A stretch of DNA of 62,091 bases from a bacterium (GTDB lineage: Bacteria; Bacillota; Clostridia; Christensenellales; Aristaeellaceae): contig JAQXJZ010000154.1 of NCBI GenBank assembly GCA_029009515.1, positions 1 through 62,091 on the forward strand, read 5' to 3'. The first letter of the stretch is position 1. Every line of letters begins with the position of its first letter. This document shows, piece by piece, positions 34,308 to 45,157 of this stretch. The notes beneath the pieces are model-generated. The model did not search any database, was not told the DNA's origin, and saw nothing but the letters and a program-made list of their open reading frames with translations. A program made the translations under genes and the position numbers.

Positions 34308-36119
34308 ATGGCGTCAGGTCGGAACAATGGTCAGCCCAGCGTGCAGCGCGCGCAAAGGCTGATCGTGAACGAAGCAGGCGAATTTTCTGCGCCTGTGAGC
34401 CTGTATGACAGGGAATACGAAAGCATGCTGGGCGGATATGAAGAGATGCCCGCATCGCAGCCTTCCTTCGTGTTCGACGATGATCTTTCGTGGGATCAGT
34501 CCATCGGCTCGCTGCCGGTGAGCGCGCAGGCTGCGCCGCCCAGGCAGAGCGCGCCGCAGCGCCGTCCCCAGCCACCCTATCCGCAGCGCGGACACAGGGA
34601 GGATCGGTGCAGCCGCCGCGGCTGGCGCGCTTATCTGTATGTGGCCGTCATCTGTGTGAGCCTTGCCGGCATGCTGGTGCTGGGCGTGATGATGATGCCC
34701 CAGCTGACCGGTTATTTCTGGAAGGACTTTCCCAACCTCGCCTTCATCAACGGCGAGCTGCTGCGCTATGATGCGCAGAACGTGGCCACCTACAAGCAGT
34801 ACCGCTCCTATATGGACCGCGACGTCATCTACCCCGGCGTGTTCATCGACGGCATCCATGTGGGCGATATGACCGTGGACGAAGCCCGGGCGGCCCTCAG
34901 CAGCGCAGGCGGCGATCTGCCGGGCGCATTTTCCGTCACGGTGGCCATCGGCAACAAGACGTGGACGGTGGATCCCGGCAACGTGCCTGCAACGCGCGAC
35001 CTGGGCAATGTGCTGGAGAAAGCCTATGCCATTGGCCGCACCAACACCACGGCCATCCATACCACGCTGCGCACGCCCTTTCGCGAGCGCGCGGATGCGG
35101 TAATGGCGCTGCGCCAGAGCGGCGTGAACCTGACCACCATCGCCAGCTACGATCATGAGGCCGTGCGCCGGATTGTGGCCGAAATTGCCGCGTACGTCAC
35201 GCGCGATCCCATCGATGCGCAGATTCAGTCCTTCGACTACAACACCCGCACCTTTTCCTTTACCGAGTCCCAGCCCGGCGTAACGCTGGATCAGGAGCTG
35301 CTGTATGAAAAGCTGACCGCAGCGCTGGACCGCTGGGAAAACGGCGTGACGGTGACGGTGGATCCTGTCATTCAGGAGCCTGCGGTTTCTACCGATCTGC
35401 TGGCGTCCAGCTTTACGCTCATCTCGGCCTATACCACCGAGACCACCAGCGATTCCAACCGCAACACCAATATTGATCTCGCCTGCAAAGCCATCAACGG
35501 CACGGCGCTCATGCCCGGCCAGACCTTCAGCTTCAACGAGGCCACCGGCCAGCGCACCACCGCCAAGGGCTACAAATCTGCCGGCGCCATCGCCGCAGGC
35601 CAGAGCATTGAGGAAGTGGGCGGCGGCATCTGCCAGGTGTCCTCCACGCTGTTCAATGCTGTTGCGCGTGCGGATCTGGAGATTGTCTCGCGCAGCCCGC
35701 ACGCGTGGCCCAGCACCTACGTCAACATCGGCGAGGACGCCACCGTCAACTGGCCCAACCTCGACTTCAAATTCAAGAACAACACCCAGAGCCCCGTCTT
35801 TGTGATCACCTACTACAAGAACCGCCAGATGAGCGCGGAAATCTGGGGCATGTCGCTGGGCGAGGGCGTGACCATCGACCTGAAATCGGAGATCGTGCAG
35901 AAGAACAATCCGCCCTCTGACATCAAGTACGTCTACAACCCCGAGCTGCCCTTTGGCTCCAGCAAAACCACCGTCAAATCCCGCGCCGGCTATGTGGTGG
36001 AGACCTACCAGATCTGGTACAAGGACGGCGTGGAAACGCACCGCGAGCTCTTCCACAAGAGCACCTACAAGCCCTACCAGCAGGTTGTGGAGTACAACGA
36101 CGAGTACGTGTATTATTAA
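34308..36119 (+). CDS. VanW family protein with N-terminal anchor
   Basis: The 603-residue protein has a disordered cytoplasmic N-terminus (~1-105, Pro/Gln/Arg-rich) and a membrane helix (YLYVAVICVSLAGMLVLGVM, ~108-128). Two outer beta-rich segments (~165-370) of the type called YoaR-like/PG-binding_4 follow, then a VanW domain (~385-530) with NRNTNIDLACKAINGTALMP, FSFNEATGQRT and VGGGICQVSSTLFNA. The last ~70 residues are beta-rich. VanW-type proteins occur in glycopeptide-resistance clusters but most are core wall proteins of unknown function, and no van genes are near. Confidence 0.85.
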   Translation: MASGRNNGQPSVQRAQRLIVNEAGEFSAPVSLYDREYESMLGGYEEMPASQPSFVFDDDLSWDQSIGSLPVSAQAAPPRQSAPQRRPQPPYPQRGHREDRCSRRGWRAYLYVAVICVSLAGMLVLGVMMMPQLTGYFWKDFPNLAFINGELLRYDAQNVATYKQYRSYMDRDVIYPGVFIDGIHVGDMTVDEARAALSSAGGDLPGAFSVTVAIGNKTWTVDPGNVPATRDLGNVLEKAYAIGRTNTTAIHTTLRTPFRERADAVMALRQSGVNLTTIASYDHEAVRRIVAEIAAYVTRDPIDAQIQSFDYNTRTFSFTESQPGVTLDQELLYEKLTAALDRWENGVTVTVDPVIQEPAVSTDLLASSFTLISAYTTETTSDSNRNTNIDLACKAINGTALMPGQTFSFNEATGQRTTAKGYKSAGAIAAGQSIEEVGGGICQVSSTLFNAVARADLEIVSRSPHAWPSTYVNIGEDATVNWPNLDFKFKNNTQSPVFVITYYKNRQMSAEIWGMSLGEGVTIDLKSEIVQKNNPPSDIKYVYNPELPFGSSKTTVKSRAGYVVETYQIWYKDGVETHRELFHKSTYKPYQQVVEYNDEYVYY

Positions 36120-36125
36120 GGGGAA

Positions 36126-36210
36126 CGCAAGGGAGGCGCCGCCTCCCTTGACCCACCGCTAAAGGGTTTCACCCTTTGGAAACCCGTGTATCAGCCCGCT
36201 TCGGCGGGCT
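36126..36210 (-). repeat. Intergenic multi-hairpin element, copy 4, at the truncated marR
   Basis: On the minus strand it reads hairpin agcccgccgaagcgggct, cacgggtttccaaaggg, hairpin aaagggtgaaacccttt, ggtgggtcaagggagg and hairpin gggaggcggcgcctccc. Its outer hairpin ends 10 bp before the surviving marR codons. Confidence 0.8.
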
Positions 36211-36220
36211 GAAGGTTTTT

Positions 36221-36556
36221 GTTGACAAATATATTACTAATGTGCTGTGGGGGAAGGATGGCATCACCATCAGACAGCTGTCCGCCCAAACCAGCCTGGC
36301 CAATACCACGCTTACGTCCATGCTGGACCGTATGGAGGCTTCCGGGCTGATCAGGCGCGAGCCTTCGCCCAAAGACCGGCGAGCCCTGCTCATTCGCCTC
36401 ACAGACAAAGCGCGCAGTCTGCAGGCGGATTACGACCGCATCTCTCAGCAGATGAACGAACGCTACTACGAAGGCTTTACCGAGGCTGAGGTGCGCGAGT
36501 TTGAGGCGTATCTGGAGCGCGTGTTAAGCAATCTGGAAGGAGAAGAAAAAACATGA
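36221..36556 (+). pseudogene. MarR family regulator lacking its N-terminus
   Basis: The surviving ~111 codons read VDKYITNVLWGKDGITIRQL, then TSLANTTLTSMLDRMEASGL and RREPSPKDRRALLIRLTDKA, the winged-helix core and wing of MarR proteins. The first 30-35 residues, which make half of the dimer interface, are replaced by a multi-hairpin element. An in-frame TTG at 36176 inside the element could start a 126-residue chimera, but no ribosome site is visible. The 3' end overlaps the flavin reductase by ATGA. A natural GC-poor stretch (gttgacaaatatattactaa) marks the junction. Confidence 0.7.
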
Positions 36557-37170
36557 GCAAGGTTTCTGTGCCTGCATCCAACGACTGCTGCCCTCAGACG
36601 CTGTTTGTGTACGGCACATTCCGCGAGGGCGGCAGGCCCAATTTCGGGCTGTTCTGCTGGTTCAGCTATTTCTGGAAGGAGCAGCTCAGCGTGATGTGCG
36701 CCATCGGCGGCAGCAAGGAAACGCTGAATAACATCCGCCGCAATCGCGTGTTTTCGGCCAATCTGGTCACGGAGAGCAACCTGGCCTTAGCGGACTACTT
36801 CGGCACGGCGGACGGCCGCGATGCGGATAAAATGGACGTTCCTGTGGAATGGGAAAAAGGACAGGTCCTTGACGTACCCGTCCTTGTCAATACTCCCTGC
36901 GCCTTTGAACTGGAGCTGGAGAAGGAAATTCCAACGGATGATCAGGATAACGTGATCCTCCTGTGCCGCATCCGCAACACCCTGAAGGAAGAATCCATCC
37001 TCGATCCTGCCCTCACCACGCAGGAGAAATACAAAGCCATCGCCGCCGTGCGCACCACCGGCGATCAGGATTATTGGTCGCTCGATGGCCGCCACCTTGG
37101 CAAATGGCACGAACCAGCACAGAAAATCAAACCCGGCGTCCAAATTGGCAAAGCCGCCCAAGGCAACTGA
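36553..37170 (+). CDS. Flavin reductase family protein
   Basis: The 205-residue FMN-binding split-barrel protein has FVYGTFREGGRPNFGLFCWF, a strand with LSVMCAIGGSKETLNNI and NRVFSANLVTESNLALADYF. It probably binds FMN and supplies or uses reduced flavin. It overlaps the truncated marR by four bases and has ggaaggag upstream, so the regulator once likely controlled it. The final ~25 residues are Lys-rich. Confidence 0.88.
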   Translation: MSKVSVPASNDCCPQTLFVYGTFREGGRPNFGLFCWFSYFWKEQLSVMCAIGGSKETLNNIRRNRVFSANLVTESNLALADYFGTADGRDADKMDVPVEWEKGQVLDVPVLVNTPCAFELELEKEIPTDDQDNVILLCRIRNTLKEESILDPALTTQEKYKAIAAVRTTGDQDYWSLDGRHLGKWHEPAQKIKPGVQIGKAAQGN

Positions 37171-37179
37171 ATACACCTT

Positions 37180-37270
37180 GAGGCTGTCCTGAAGGACAGC
37201 CTCAAAACACGGGATTCCAAAGGGCAAAGCCCTTTGGCGGTGGGTCAAGGGAGGCAGAGCCTCCCTTGCG
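37180..37270 (+). repeat. Intergenic multi-hairpin element, copy 5
   Basis: Order: hairpin gaggctgtcctgaaggacag plus cctc, acacgggattccaaaggg, hairpin ccaaagggcaaagccctttg, ggtgggtcaagggagg, hairpin gggaggcagagcctccc. It starts 10 bp after the flavin reductase stop, between convergent genes. Confidence 0.85.
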
Positions 37271-37281
37271 TCCCTCCACAC

Positions 37282-37321
37282 AAAACGAACCCCGGCAGAT
37301 TGCTCTGCCGGGGTTCGTTTT
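37282..37321. terminator. Strong bidirectional terminator between flavin reductase and PEPCK
   Basis: aaaacgaaccccggcaga (37282-37299) pairs perfectly with tctgccggggttcgtttt (37304-37321) around ttgc. Both arms end in T-runs. Confidence 0.92.
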
Positions 37322-37333
37322 GTCGCTGTTCGA

Positions 37334-38938
<1,605 letters not shown>

Positions 38939-39093
38939 GTGCATGCAACCTCTTTCTTAAAATTCTGTGGTGTTCAGGAGGTAATTTTGGTGTAAACCAT
39001 ATTACCCGCATGATACATTACCATCATACACCATTCGGCCGTCTTTATCAAGACGCGAATCCTGATTTGTTAAAAATTTTTCATTCTTTCCGC

Positions 39094-39125
39094 AAAAAAG
39101 GCTTCCTCCCATGAGAGGAGGAAGC
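39094..39125 (-). terminator. Terminator after the DUF3048 gene
   Basis: On the minus strand gcttcctcc pairs with ggaggaagc (39101-39109 with 39117-39125) and is followed by a run of six T. It lies 12 bp past the stop. Confidence 0.85.
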
Positions 39126-39137
39126 GGGAAAAGCTGT

Positions 39138-40457
39138 TTAGTTCTGGTAGCTCAGCAGGCTCTCGGGCGGGAAGTGGGCGATGAAGGTCTTGCCGCGGGT
39201 GAGCTGGATCTCGTTGCCCTGATCATCCAGGAAGATGGTGGGGGACTCGATGGACTCACGCACCCAGTAGCCGGGGATGTAGCGGCCGCCGATGAAGATG
39301 TCCGCATTGCCCTTGCCCACGCTGTTCATGACAGGCATGATCTTGTTGCCAGCCTTCACCAGCTTGCCGCCTTCCACGACTTCGCCGGTGTAGGAGTAGC
39401 CAACGCGCTGGATGATGACGTTGGAGAAAGCCATCTGCTCTTCATTTTCTTCGCTGCGGTCGTCGGAAGCGGCGAAGGTCATGTAGGGAGCGCCGTTGGA
39501 GTAGCGCAGGTAGATGTTGTTGGCTTCGTCGTACTCAAAGCTGGAGATGTAGCGCTTGTGGCCCCAGTCCAGGTTGATGGTGTAAGCCATGTCGTAGCCG
39601 TCGGTGTAGGGGCTCAGATCGGTGAACAGGAAGGGATGGGGAGTGGCCACGGTGGTGGCGGGGATCATGGTGCGGATGCCGGCAACGTCCACGTTGTAGT
39701 TGTCGGGAGCCTTCACGCCGTTCACGCGGTTCTTGAAGTCCTGGTACTTGTTGTCCAGCAGGTTGAAGGTAACGCCCTTCTCGCCGGCGCCCAGCTCAGC
39801 GAACAGCGCGGCGATGTTGTTTTCTTCAGCCTTGGGGCCGCCGGCATACACGATGCCGCCCTGCCACTCTTCACGCAGCAGCACGTGGCCGATACGGGCG
39901 GAACGCACGGGGCCAACGCTGATCTGGCTGTTTTCAGCCAGCGCGTCGTTGAACAGGAAGGTGATACGGGTCTGGCCGGAGCGATAGAGCAGGCCTTCGT
40001 ACACGATATCGGCATACTGGCCGCCCCAGGGAGCGCGCTCGCCGATGCCGGCAGAGGTGATCTTCTTCTTGTTGATGGTCTCGCTGCCTTCGGGGTTGCT
40101 GATCTGCACCAGCATGGGCAGGTAGAGAGCGCTGGTATCATAGGGCAGACCGGTGGTGGGGCTTTCGCCTTCGATGATGGGATTCACATCCAGAACGCCG
40201 GCAGCGGGAACGATCTCGCGGTCGGGGTTGAGAATGTTGCCCTTGCTGTCAAAGCGCTGCAGCACGATGTGGCCTTCGGTGTCCATGGTGTACTTGGTGC
40301 CGTCGTCGTTGCGCACATACTCGCTGGCGGGTACGGACTCGCCCACGATGTCCAGAACGGGCTGTTCTTCACTCACGGTAACGGTGGCTTCAGCCAGAGC
40401 GGAAACGGTGGAGAACACCATCAGCGCAGCCAGCAGCATAGACAGGAACTTCTTCAC
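39138..40457 (-). CDS. Secreted DUF3048 (YerB-like) protein
   Basis: The 439-residue protein has a signal peptide (KKFLSMLLAALMVFSTVSAL) without a lipobox Cys. It has the DUF3048 core: YLPMLVQISNPEGSE, YADIVYEGLLYRSGQTRITF, VGPVRSARIGHVLLREEWQG and a C-terminal ADIFIGGRYIPGYWVRES. The family is exported in Firmicutes; B. subtilis YerB is a lipoprotein of unknown function. A GTG at 40457 follows gaggaggt by nine bases; the longer ATG frame includes the promoter and is rejected. Confidence 0.88.
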   Translation of the reverse strand: MKKFLSMLLAALMVFSTVSALAEATVTVSEEQPVLDIVGESVPASEYVRNDDGTKYTMDTEGHIVLQRFDSKGNILNPDREIVPAAGVLDVNPIIEGESPTTGLPYDTSALYLPMLVQISNPEGSETINKKKITSAGIGERAPWGGQYADIVYEGLLYRSGQTRITFLFNDALAENSQISVGPVRSARIGHVLLREEWQGGIVYAGGPKAEENNIAALFAELGAGEKGVTFNLLDNKYQDFKNRVNGVKAPDNYNVDVAGIRTMIPATTVATPHPFLFTDLSPYTDGYDMAYTINLDWGHKRYISSFEYDEANNIYLRYSNGAPYMTFAASDDRSEENEEQMAFSNVIIQRVGYSYTGEVVEGGKLVKAGNKIMPVMNSVGKGNADIFIGGRYIPGYWVRESIESPTIFLDDQGNEIQLTRGKTFIAHFPPESLLSYQN

Positions 40458-40515
40458 GTTTGTAACCTCCTCAGTCGTTAAAAACAGGTGGAACGCATAT
40501 TCCACAACCAGAACA

Positions 40516-40545
40516 TTATAGCATTTCTTTAACCAAACTGTCAAT
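40516..40545 (-). promoter_or_regulatory. Sigma-A promoter for the DUF3048 gene
   Basis: On the minus strand TTGACA (40540-40545), 18 bp, TATAAT (40516-40521). Confidence 0.88.
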
Positions 40546-40656
40546 GTAATCCTTGCGTAATAAATGCAAAGTGTTCAAAAAATCAATCGACCCTCCTTTC
40601 TGCATTTGCCTGCACTATACAGACGCATGAGGAGGGCCGGAAAGTTCATTTTTTTG

Positions 40657-42021
40657 TTAATTTTTTTCTTTTTCTTTCAGCTCGCGCAGCACGCCCATGG
40701 TGAGGGGGATGGCCAGCAGAAAGCTGAGCACGTCCGCCACGGGCTGCGCCATCTGCACGCCCAGCAGGCCAAAGATTTTTTCAAGCCCAAGCACAGCCGG
40801 GATGAAGAACAGTCCCTGACGGGACGCCGCCAGCAGCGTGGCCTTGCCAGCGATGCCCATGGTCTGCAGCATCATGTTGCTCATGCAGGTGAAGGAGAAC
40901 AGCGGCACAAAGCAGCACTGCAGCCGGAGCGCCAGCGTGCCGATGCGCTGCACCTCCGGATCTGCCGCCAGGAAGAGGCTGACGATCTGCGGAGCCAGCG
41001 CGATGGCAAACGCGCCCAGCACCACCAGCACGCAAAAGCTCAGCTTCACGCAGAACCAGAAGGCCTTGCGCACGCGGCCGTACAGCTTTGCGCCGTAGTT
41101 GAAGCCGCAGATGGGCTGGAAGCCCTGGCCGAAGCCGATGATGGCGCTCACCGTCATCATCATGATGCGCCCCACGATGCTCATGGCTGCAATGGCCGCA
41201 TCGCCGTATCCGCCCGCCGCCAGGTTCAGGCATACGGAGGACAGGCTGTTGAGGCCCTGGCGCGCCAGCGAGGGAATGCCGCCGCGCACGATGTGGCTGA
41301 GAAAATGGCCGTTGGGGCTGAACAGCCGCAGGTTGATGCGGATATTGCCGCCCTTGCGGGTCATCATCAGCAGGATGACAAAGCTGACTGCCTGGCTCAG
41401 GCTGGTGGCCAGCGCCGCGCCTGCCACGCCCATGTTCAGCGTGAAGATGAGCAGCGGGTCCAGCGCCACGTTGAGCAGCGAGCCGAAGGTGATGCCGATC
41501 ATGCCGTAGAAGGCGCTGCCCTGAAAGCGCAGCTGGTTGTTGATGACAATGCTGCTCATCAGGAAGGGCACGCCGGGCATGAGATAGCGCACATAGTCCT
41601 GTGCATAGGGCGCGATGGTGGAGGTGGAGCCCAGCAGATACACCAGCGGCTCGGCAAAGAGCAGGCCGATGATCATGATTGCCACGCCCACCAGGAAGGA
41701 AAGCACAAAGCCGGTGGATGCCATGCGCCTGGCTTCCTCCGTGTTGCCTGCGCCCAGCACGCGCGACATGTAGTTGCCCGATCCATGACCCAGCATGAAG
41801 GCGATGGCCTGCATGATGGACATGAGCGGAAAGATGACGCCCACCGCGCCCGATGCGCTGGCTGAACCGATGAGGCCCACGAAATACGTGTCAGCCATGT
41901 TGTAAAACGCCGTAATCAGCATGGAGATGATGGTGGGCACAGCCAGTGCGATCACCAGCCTGTGCAGCGGCGTTTCGGTCATATACACCAGCTTCTGTTC
42001 GGCGGTCATTTGCTTGGGCAT
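40657..42021 (-). CDS. MATE family exporter (MepA/NorM-like)
   Basis: The 454-residue protein has twelve hydrophobic segments and MATE hallmarks: VPTIISMLITAFYNMADTYF, GHGSGNYMSRVLGAGN and GFGQGFQPICGFNYGAKLY. It is closer to the MepA type than the first MATE gene of this window, with an N-terminal QMTAEQKLVYMTE leader. The substrate is unknown. ATG 42021 follows aaaggag by eight bases. It starts 20 bp after the helicase stop, so it may be co-transcribed. Confidence 0.93.
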   Translation of the reverse strand: MPKQMTAEQKLVYMTETPLHRLVIALAVPTIISMLITAFYNMADTYFVGLIGSASASGAVGVIFPLMSIMQAIAFMLGHGSGNYMSRVLGAGNTEEARRMASTGFVLSFLVGVAIMIIGLLFAEPLVYLLGSTSTIAPYAQDYVRYLMPGVPFLMSSIVINNQLRFQGSAFYGMIGITFGSLLNVALDPLLIFTLNMGVAGAALATSLSQAVSFVILLMMTRKGGNIRINLRLFSPNGHFLSHIVRGGIPSLARQGLNSLSSVCLNLAAGGYGDAAIAAMSIVGRIMMMTVSAIIGFGQGFQPICGFNYGAKLYGRVRKAFWFCVKLSFCVLVVLGAFAIALAPQIVSLFLAADPEVQRIGTLALRLQCCFVPLFSFTCMSNMMLQTMGIAGKATLLAASRQGLFFIPAVLGLEKIFGLLGVQMAQPVADVLSFLLAIPLTMGVLRELKEKEKN

Positions 42022-42040
42022 GGAGGTCTCCTTTCGTATG

Positions 42041-43477
42041 TCAGATGCGGTCGCTGCCGGTGGAAAGACGGCGGCGCGATGCATTGCGCTGCTGACGCAG
42101 CATTTCGGCGTAGGGACGTTCGGGTTTCTTTTCCGGCGCAGCGGGTTTGGGCTCGCTGACCGGCCTGGCGGGTGCCAGCTTCACAGGGCGCTCCAGCGGC
42201 GTGGCTTTGGAGACGGGCTGCTTTGCGGGCTCAGGTTTCTTTTCGGGCTTCTTTTCAGGCAAGGCCTTTTTGACGGGCTCGGGCATCTTTTCGGGCCTGG
42301 CCTCGCGCGGCGGACGGGGTTCCTTCACGGTTTCCGTCATCACCTGCATGGGCCATTCGCTCTCCAGACGCCTGAGCGTCTTGCCGGTCAGCTTTTCAAT
42401 CTGCCGCAATTCCTTCACCTCGTCGATGCAGCAGAAGCTGATGGCGATGCCGTCGCGTCCGGCGCGGCCTGTGCGGCCGATGCGGTGCACGTAGGCCTCA
42501 GGCTCGTTGGGCAGATCATAGTTGAACACATGGGAAAGACCGGCGATGTCGATGCCGCGCGCGGCGATATCCGTGGCCACCAGCACGCGCACCTTGCCGC
42601 TCTTGAAATCGCTCAGCGCCTGCTGGCGCGCGCTCTGGCTCTTGTTGCCGTGAATGGAGCGCGCATCGATCTGCACGCGGGCAAGCTCGCGCACCACGCG
42701 GTCGGCGCCGTGCTTGGTGCGGGTGAACACCAGCGCGCTTTCCACGTCCGGCTCCTTGAGCAGCTTGGCCAGCAGGTGCTTTTTGTTGGCCTTGTCCACC
42801 ATGTACAGGCTCTGGTCAATCTTGTCCACCGTGCTGGAAACCGGGTCCACCTTCACCGTTACAGGGTCGGTGAGCAGGCTGGTGGCCAGCTTTTCCACCT
42901 CAGGCGGCATGGTGGCGGAGAAAAACAGCGTCTGGCGTTTCTTGGGCAGATGGGCGATGACCTTCTTCACATCGTGAATGAAGCCCATGTCCAGCATGCG
43001 GTCGGCCTCATCCAGGACGAACACGGCCAGTCTGTCCAGCTGGATGTAGCCCTGATTGATCAGGTCGTTGAGCCTGCCGGGCGTGGCCACGAGGATGTCC
43101 ACGCCCTTGTTCAGCTGATACACCTGCGGCTGCTGGCCCACGCCGCCGAAAATGACGCAGGGGCGCATGGGCAGGCGCTTGCCGTAGCCTTCAAAGTTTT
43201 CGTAAATCTGCAGCGCCAGCTCGCGGGTGGGGGTGAGGATGAGCGCGCGCACGGTGCGTTTGTCGCCTTCGGGCTTGCCCATCTGGAACAGTTTTTGCAA
43301 TATGGGCAGCGCAAAGGCCGCCGTCTTGCCCGTGCCGGTCTGCGCGCAGCCCAGCACGTCGCGGCCTTCCAGCACAGGAGGAATGGTCTTTTCCTGAATA
43401 GGCGTAGGATGAACATAGCCGCAGCAGCGCACAGCAGTGAGCAGCGGCTTGATCAGATTCAGTTCGCGAAATTCCAT
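42041..43477 (-). CDS. DEAD-box RNA helicase (RhlE-like)
   Basis: The 478-residue protein has Q motif ([13 protein letters not shown]), [12 protein letters not shown] (I), PTRELA (Ia), TPGRL (Ib), DEAD ([11 protein letters not shown]), SAT (III) and the C-terminal [10 protein letters not shown] (VI). A ~100-residue basic Pro/Lys/Glu-rich tail (~375-478, [15 protein letters not shown]) follows, typical of RNA-binding extensions. It probably unwinds structured RNA in ribosome assembly or mRNA decay. ATG 43477 has taaagga eight bases upstream, overlapping the stop of a small upstream ORF. Confidence 0.95.
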   Translation of the reverse strand: MEFRELNLIKPLLTAVRCCGYVHPTPIQEKTIPPVLEGRDVLGCAQTGTGKTAAFALPILQKLFQMGKPEGDKRTVRALILTPTRELALQIYENFEGYGKRLPMRPCVIFGGVGQQPQVYQLNKGVDILVATPGRLNDLINQGYIQLDRLAVFVLDEADRMLDMGFIHDVKKVIAHLPKKRQTLFFSATMPPEVEKLATSLLTDPVTVKVDPVSSTVDKIDQSLYMVDKANKKHLLAKLLKEPDVESALVFTRTKHGADRVVRELARVQIDARSIHGNKSQSARQQALSDFKSGKVRVLVATDIAARGIDIAGLSHVFNYDLPNEPEAYVHRIGRTGRAGRDGIAISFCCIDEVKELRQIEKLTGKTLRRLESEWPMQVMTETVKEPRPPREARPEKMPEPVKKALPEKKPEKKPEPAKQPVSKATPLERPVKLAPARPVSEPKPAAPEKKPERPYAEMLRQQRNASRRRLSTGSDRI

Positions 43478-43489
43478 CAAGTCAGTCCT

Positions 43490-43567
43490 TTAATGTTGGG
43501 TTGGTGAATAGCCCATGCGCTTTTTGCGCCTGGGCGGAGTAAAGAGGGGGGCGGGCTTTTTGTCCAT
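43490..43567 (-). CDS. Small upstream ORF (25 residues) before the helicase
   Basis: The ORF begins MDKKPAPLFTPPRRKKRMGY and ends SPTQH. The ATG at 43567 has a strong aaggagg site seven bases upstream. Its TAA overlaps the helicase ribosome site (taaagga), so translation of the two is probably coupled. It is basic and Pro-rich with no membrane segment. I do not recognise a family; it may be a leader peptide or a real microprotein. It sits where thiN would follow rpe in B. subtilis. Confidence 0.55.
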   Translation of the reverse strand: MDKKPAPLFTPPRRKKRMGYSPTQH

Positions 43568-43613
43568 GGCGTACCTCCTTGGGGCTTGCTGCTATCAGCA
43601 TGCCCCGAAAGGG

Positions 43614-44249
43614 TCACAGCGCATGCACGGCCTTTGCCACCGCCATGGGATCTTCGGCCTTGAAAAAGCCGGTGCCCATCACCAGCACCTCCACGCCCGC
43701 TTCGGTGAGCAGCGTCATATTGGAGGGCGAGATGCCGCCATCGGCTTCTATATCGCCGGTAAATCCCATTTCGCGCAGCTGCTTGGCCTTGACGAGCACA
43801 TCGGGCATCAGCTTCTGTCCGCCAAAGCCGGGCTCCACGGTCATCAGCAGCACGCGGTCGAAGAGCTGCACGCAGCCCATCAGCGCATCGGCAGGGGTGC
43901 CGGGCTTGAGGGACACGCCGGCCTTCAGGCCCAGCGCACGGATTTTGCGCGCCGCATCCAGCCAGTCGTTGGCCTCGGCATGCACGGTGATGATGTCCGC
44001 GCCAGCCTCGGCATAGCTGTCCACAAAGGTGATGGGATCGGTGAGCATGAGATGCACGTCGTACACGATGTCCGGCGTCTGCTTCTTCATGGCCTTGAGG
44101 ATGTGGGGGCCGAAGGTGAGATTGGGCACAAAATGCCCGTCCATCACGTCAAAGTGCAGTTCGTCGCAGCCGGCTGCATGGGCCATTTGCGCGGCTTTGC
44201 CCAGGTTCAGCGGATCAGCTGCCAGAATGGAAGGGGACAGCTTAATCAT
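43614..44249 (-). CDS. rpe: Ribulose-phosphate 3-epimerase
   Basis: The 211-residue TIM barrel has KLSPSILAADPLNLGK, the metal site FDVMDGHFVPNLTFGP, VHLMLTDP, LMTVEPGFGGQ and IEADGGISPSN. It interconverts ribulose-5-P and xylulose-5-P in the pentose phosphate pathway. It overlaps rsgA by eight bases, the same order as in other Firmicutes. Confidence 0.97.
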   Translation of the reverse strand: MIKLSPSILAADPLNLGKAAQMAHAAGCDELHFDVMDGHFVPNLTFGPHILKAMKKQTPDIVYDVHLMLTDPITFVDSYAEAGADIITVHAEANDWLDAARKIRALGLKAGVSLKPGTPADALMGCVQLFDRVLLMTVEPGFGGQKLMPDVLVKAKQLREMGFTGDIEADGGISPSNMTLLTEAGVEVLVMGTGFFKAEDPMAVAKAVHAL

Positions 44250-45138
44250 AACGATTCCTCCATGCTTCTTTGGCTTTGCTCAAGAGCAGATGGTAGCGTT
44301 CGAGCCTTGCCTGGCTGATGTGGCCGTCCTTCACGGCCTGAAGCACCGCGCAGCCGGGCTCGCTCAGATGATAGCAGGGGGCAAAGCGGCACTCGCCCTC
44401 ATAGGGGAAGAACTCGGGGTAATACTCCTTGAGCTGGATGGGCTCCAGGCCTTCCCACAGTTCCAGCAGGCTGAAGCCGGGGGTATCCAGCACGCAGTAG
44501 TCGCCGCTGTAGAGCAGCTCCGCATGGCGCGTGGTATGGCGGCCGCGGCTGATTTTGCGGCTGATTTCGCCGGTCTGCAGCTCCAGACCCGTGGCAGCGC
44601 TGAGAAGCGTGCTCTTGCCCACGCCGCTCTGCCCGGCAAAGCAGCAGATGCCGCCGCGCAGAAGCTGCCTCAGCTCCTCCAGTCCTTCGCCGGTCTGGGC
44701 GCTGAGCTTGAGCATGGGCGCGCCGAGGCAGGCATAGTCGCGCTGCACCTGTTCAAACAGCGTGGGATCGAGGTCGCTCTTGTTGACCACGATGGCCGGC
44801 TGAATGCCCTGCTTGACCGCCATCACAATCAGCGTGTCAATCAGCAGATAATCCGGCGCAGGCTCGGGCGCAATGACCAGCACGATGTGGCGGATGTTGG
44901 CCACCGGCGGGCGGATGAGCTCGCTGTCGCGGGGCAGGATGTCCTCCACCCAGCCGTGCTCGTCGCTGATGCCGCCCGGGGTGAAGCGGATGCGGTCGCC
45001 CACCATGGGGGTGATGCGCTGCTTGCGGAATTTGCCCTTGGCGCGCAGCACATGCACCTCGCCCTGGGGATCGCGGGCATAGTACAGGCCGCCCACGCCT
45101 TTGACGATCACGCCCTCGGGCATGATGGTTTCACTCAA
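44242..45138 (-). CDS. rsgA: Ribosome small-subunit-dependent GTPase RsgA
   Basis: The 298-residue protein has an N-terminal OB domain (~1-70), a circularly permuted GTPase with NKSD (G4) before the P-loop GQSGVGKST (G1) and DTPGF (G3). A C-terminal zinc finger (CRFAPCYHLSEPGC) completes the design. It checks 30S maturation. The start is TTG at 45138 with aggagg eight bases upstream; an ATG five codons later is possible. In B. subtilis this gene (cpgA) encodes a protein phosphorylated by PrkC, whose gene is next upstream. Confidence 0.96.
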   Translation of the reverse strand: MSETIMPEGVIVKGVGGLYYARDPQGEVHVLRAKGKFRKQRITPMVGDRIRFTPGGISDEHGWVEDILPRDSELIRPPVANIRHIVLVIAPEPAPDYLLIDTLIVMAVKQGIQPAIVVNKSDLDPTLFEQVQRDYACLGAPMLKLSAQTGEGLEELRQLLRGGICCFAGQSGVGKSTLLSAATGLELQTGEISRKISRGRHTTRHAELLYSGDYCVLDTPGFSLLELWEGLEPIQLKEYYPEFFPYEGECRFAPCYHLSEPGCAVLQAVKDGHISQARLERYHLLLSKAKEAWRNRYD

Positions 45139-45157
45139 GGATTTATCCTCCTGTTCA

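Noticed and set aside
34308..36119. Vancomycin resistance locus because of the VanW domain
   Set aside because: No vanH/A/X/Y/R/S genes are nearby, and most VanW-domain proteins are ordinary wall-associated proteins.
36176..36220. TTG 36176 as a true start of MarR
   Set aside because: The codons up to 36220 come mostly from the hairpin element, show no MarR similarity, and have no ribosome site; I treat the gene as truncated.
39066..39082. ttgttaaaaatttttca as a Rex operator upstream of PEPCK
   Set aside because: Only the left half fits a TTGTTAA...TTAACAA-type site; the right half has several mismatches, and it is about 130 bp from the start codon.
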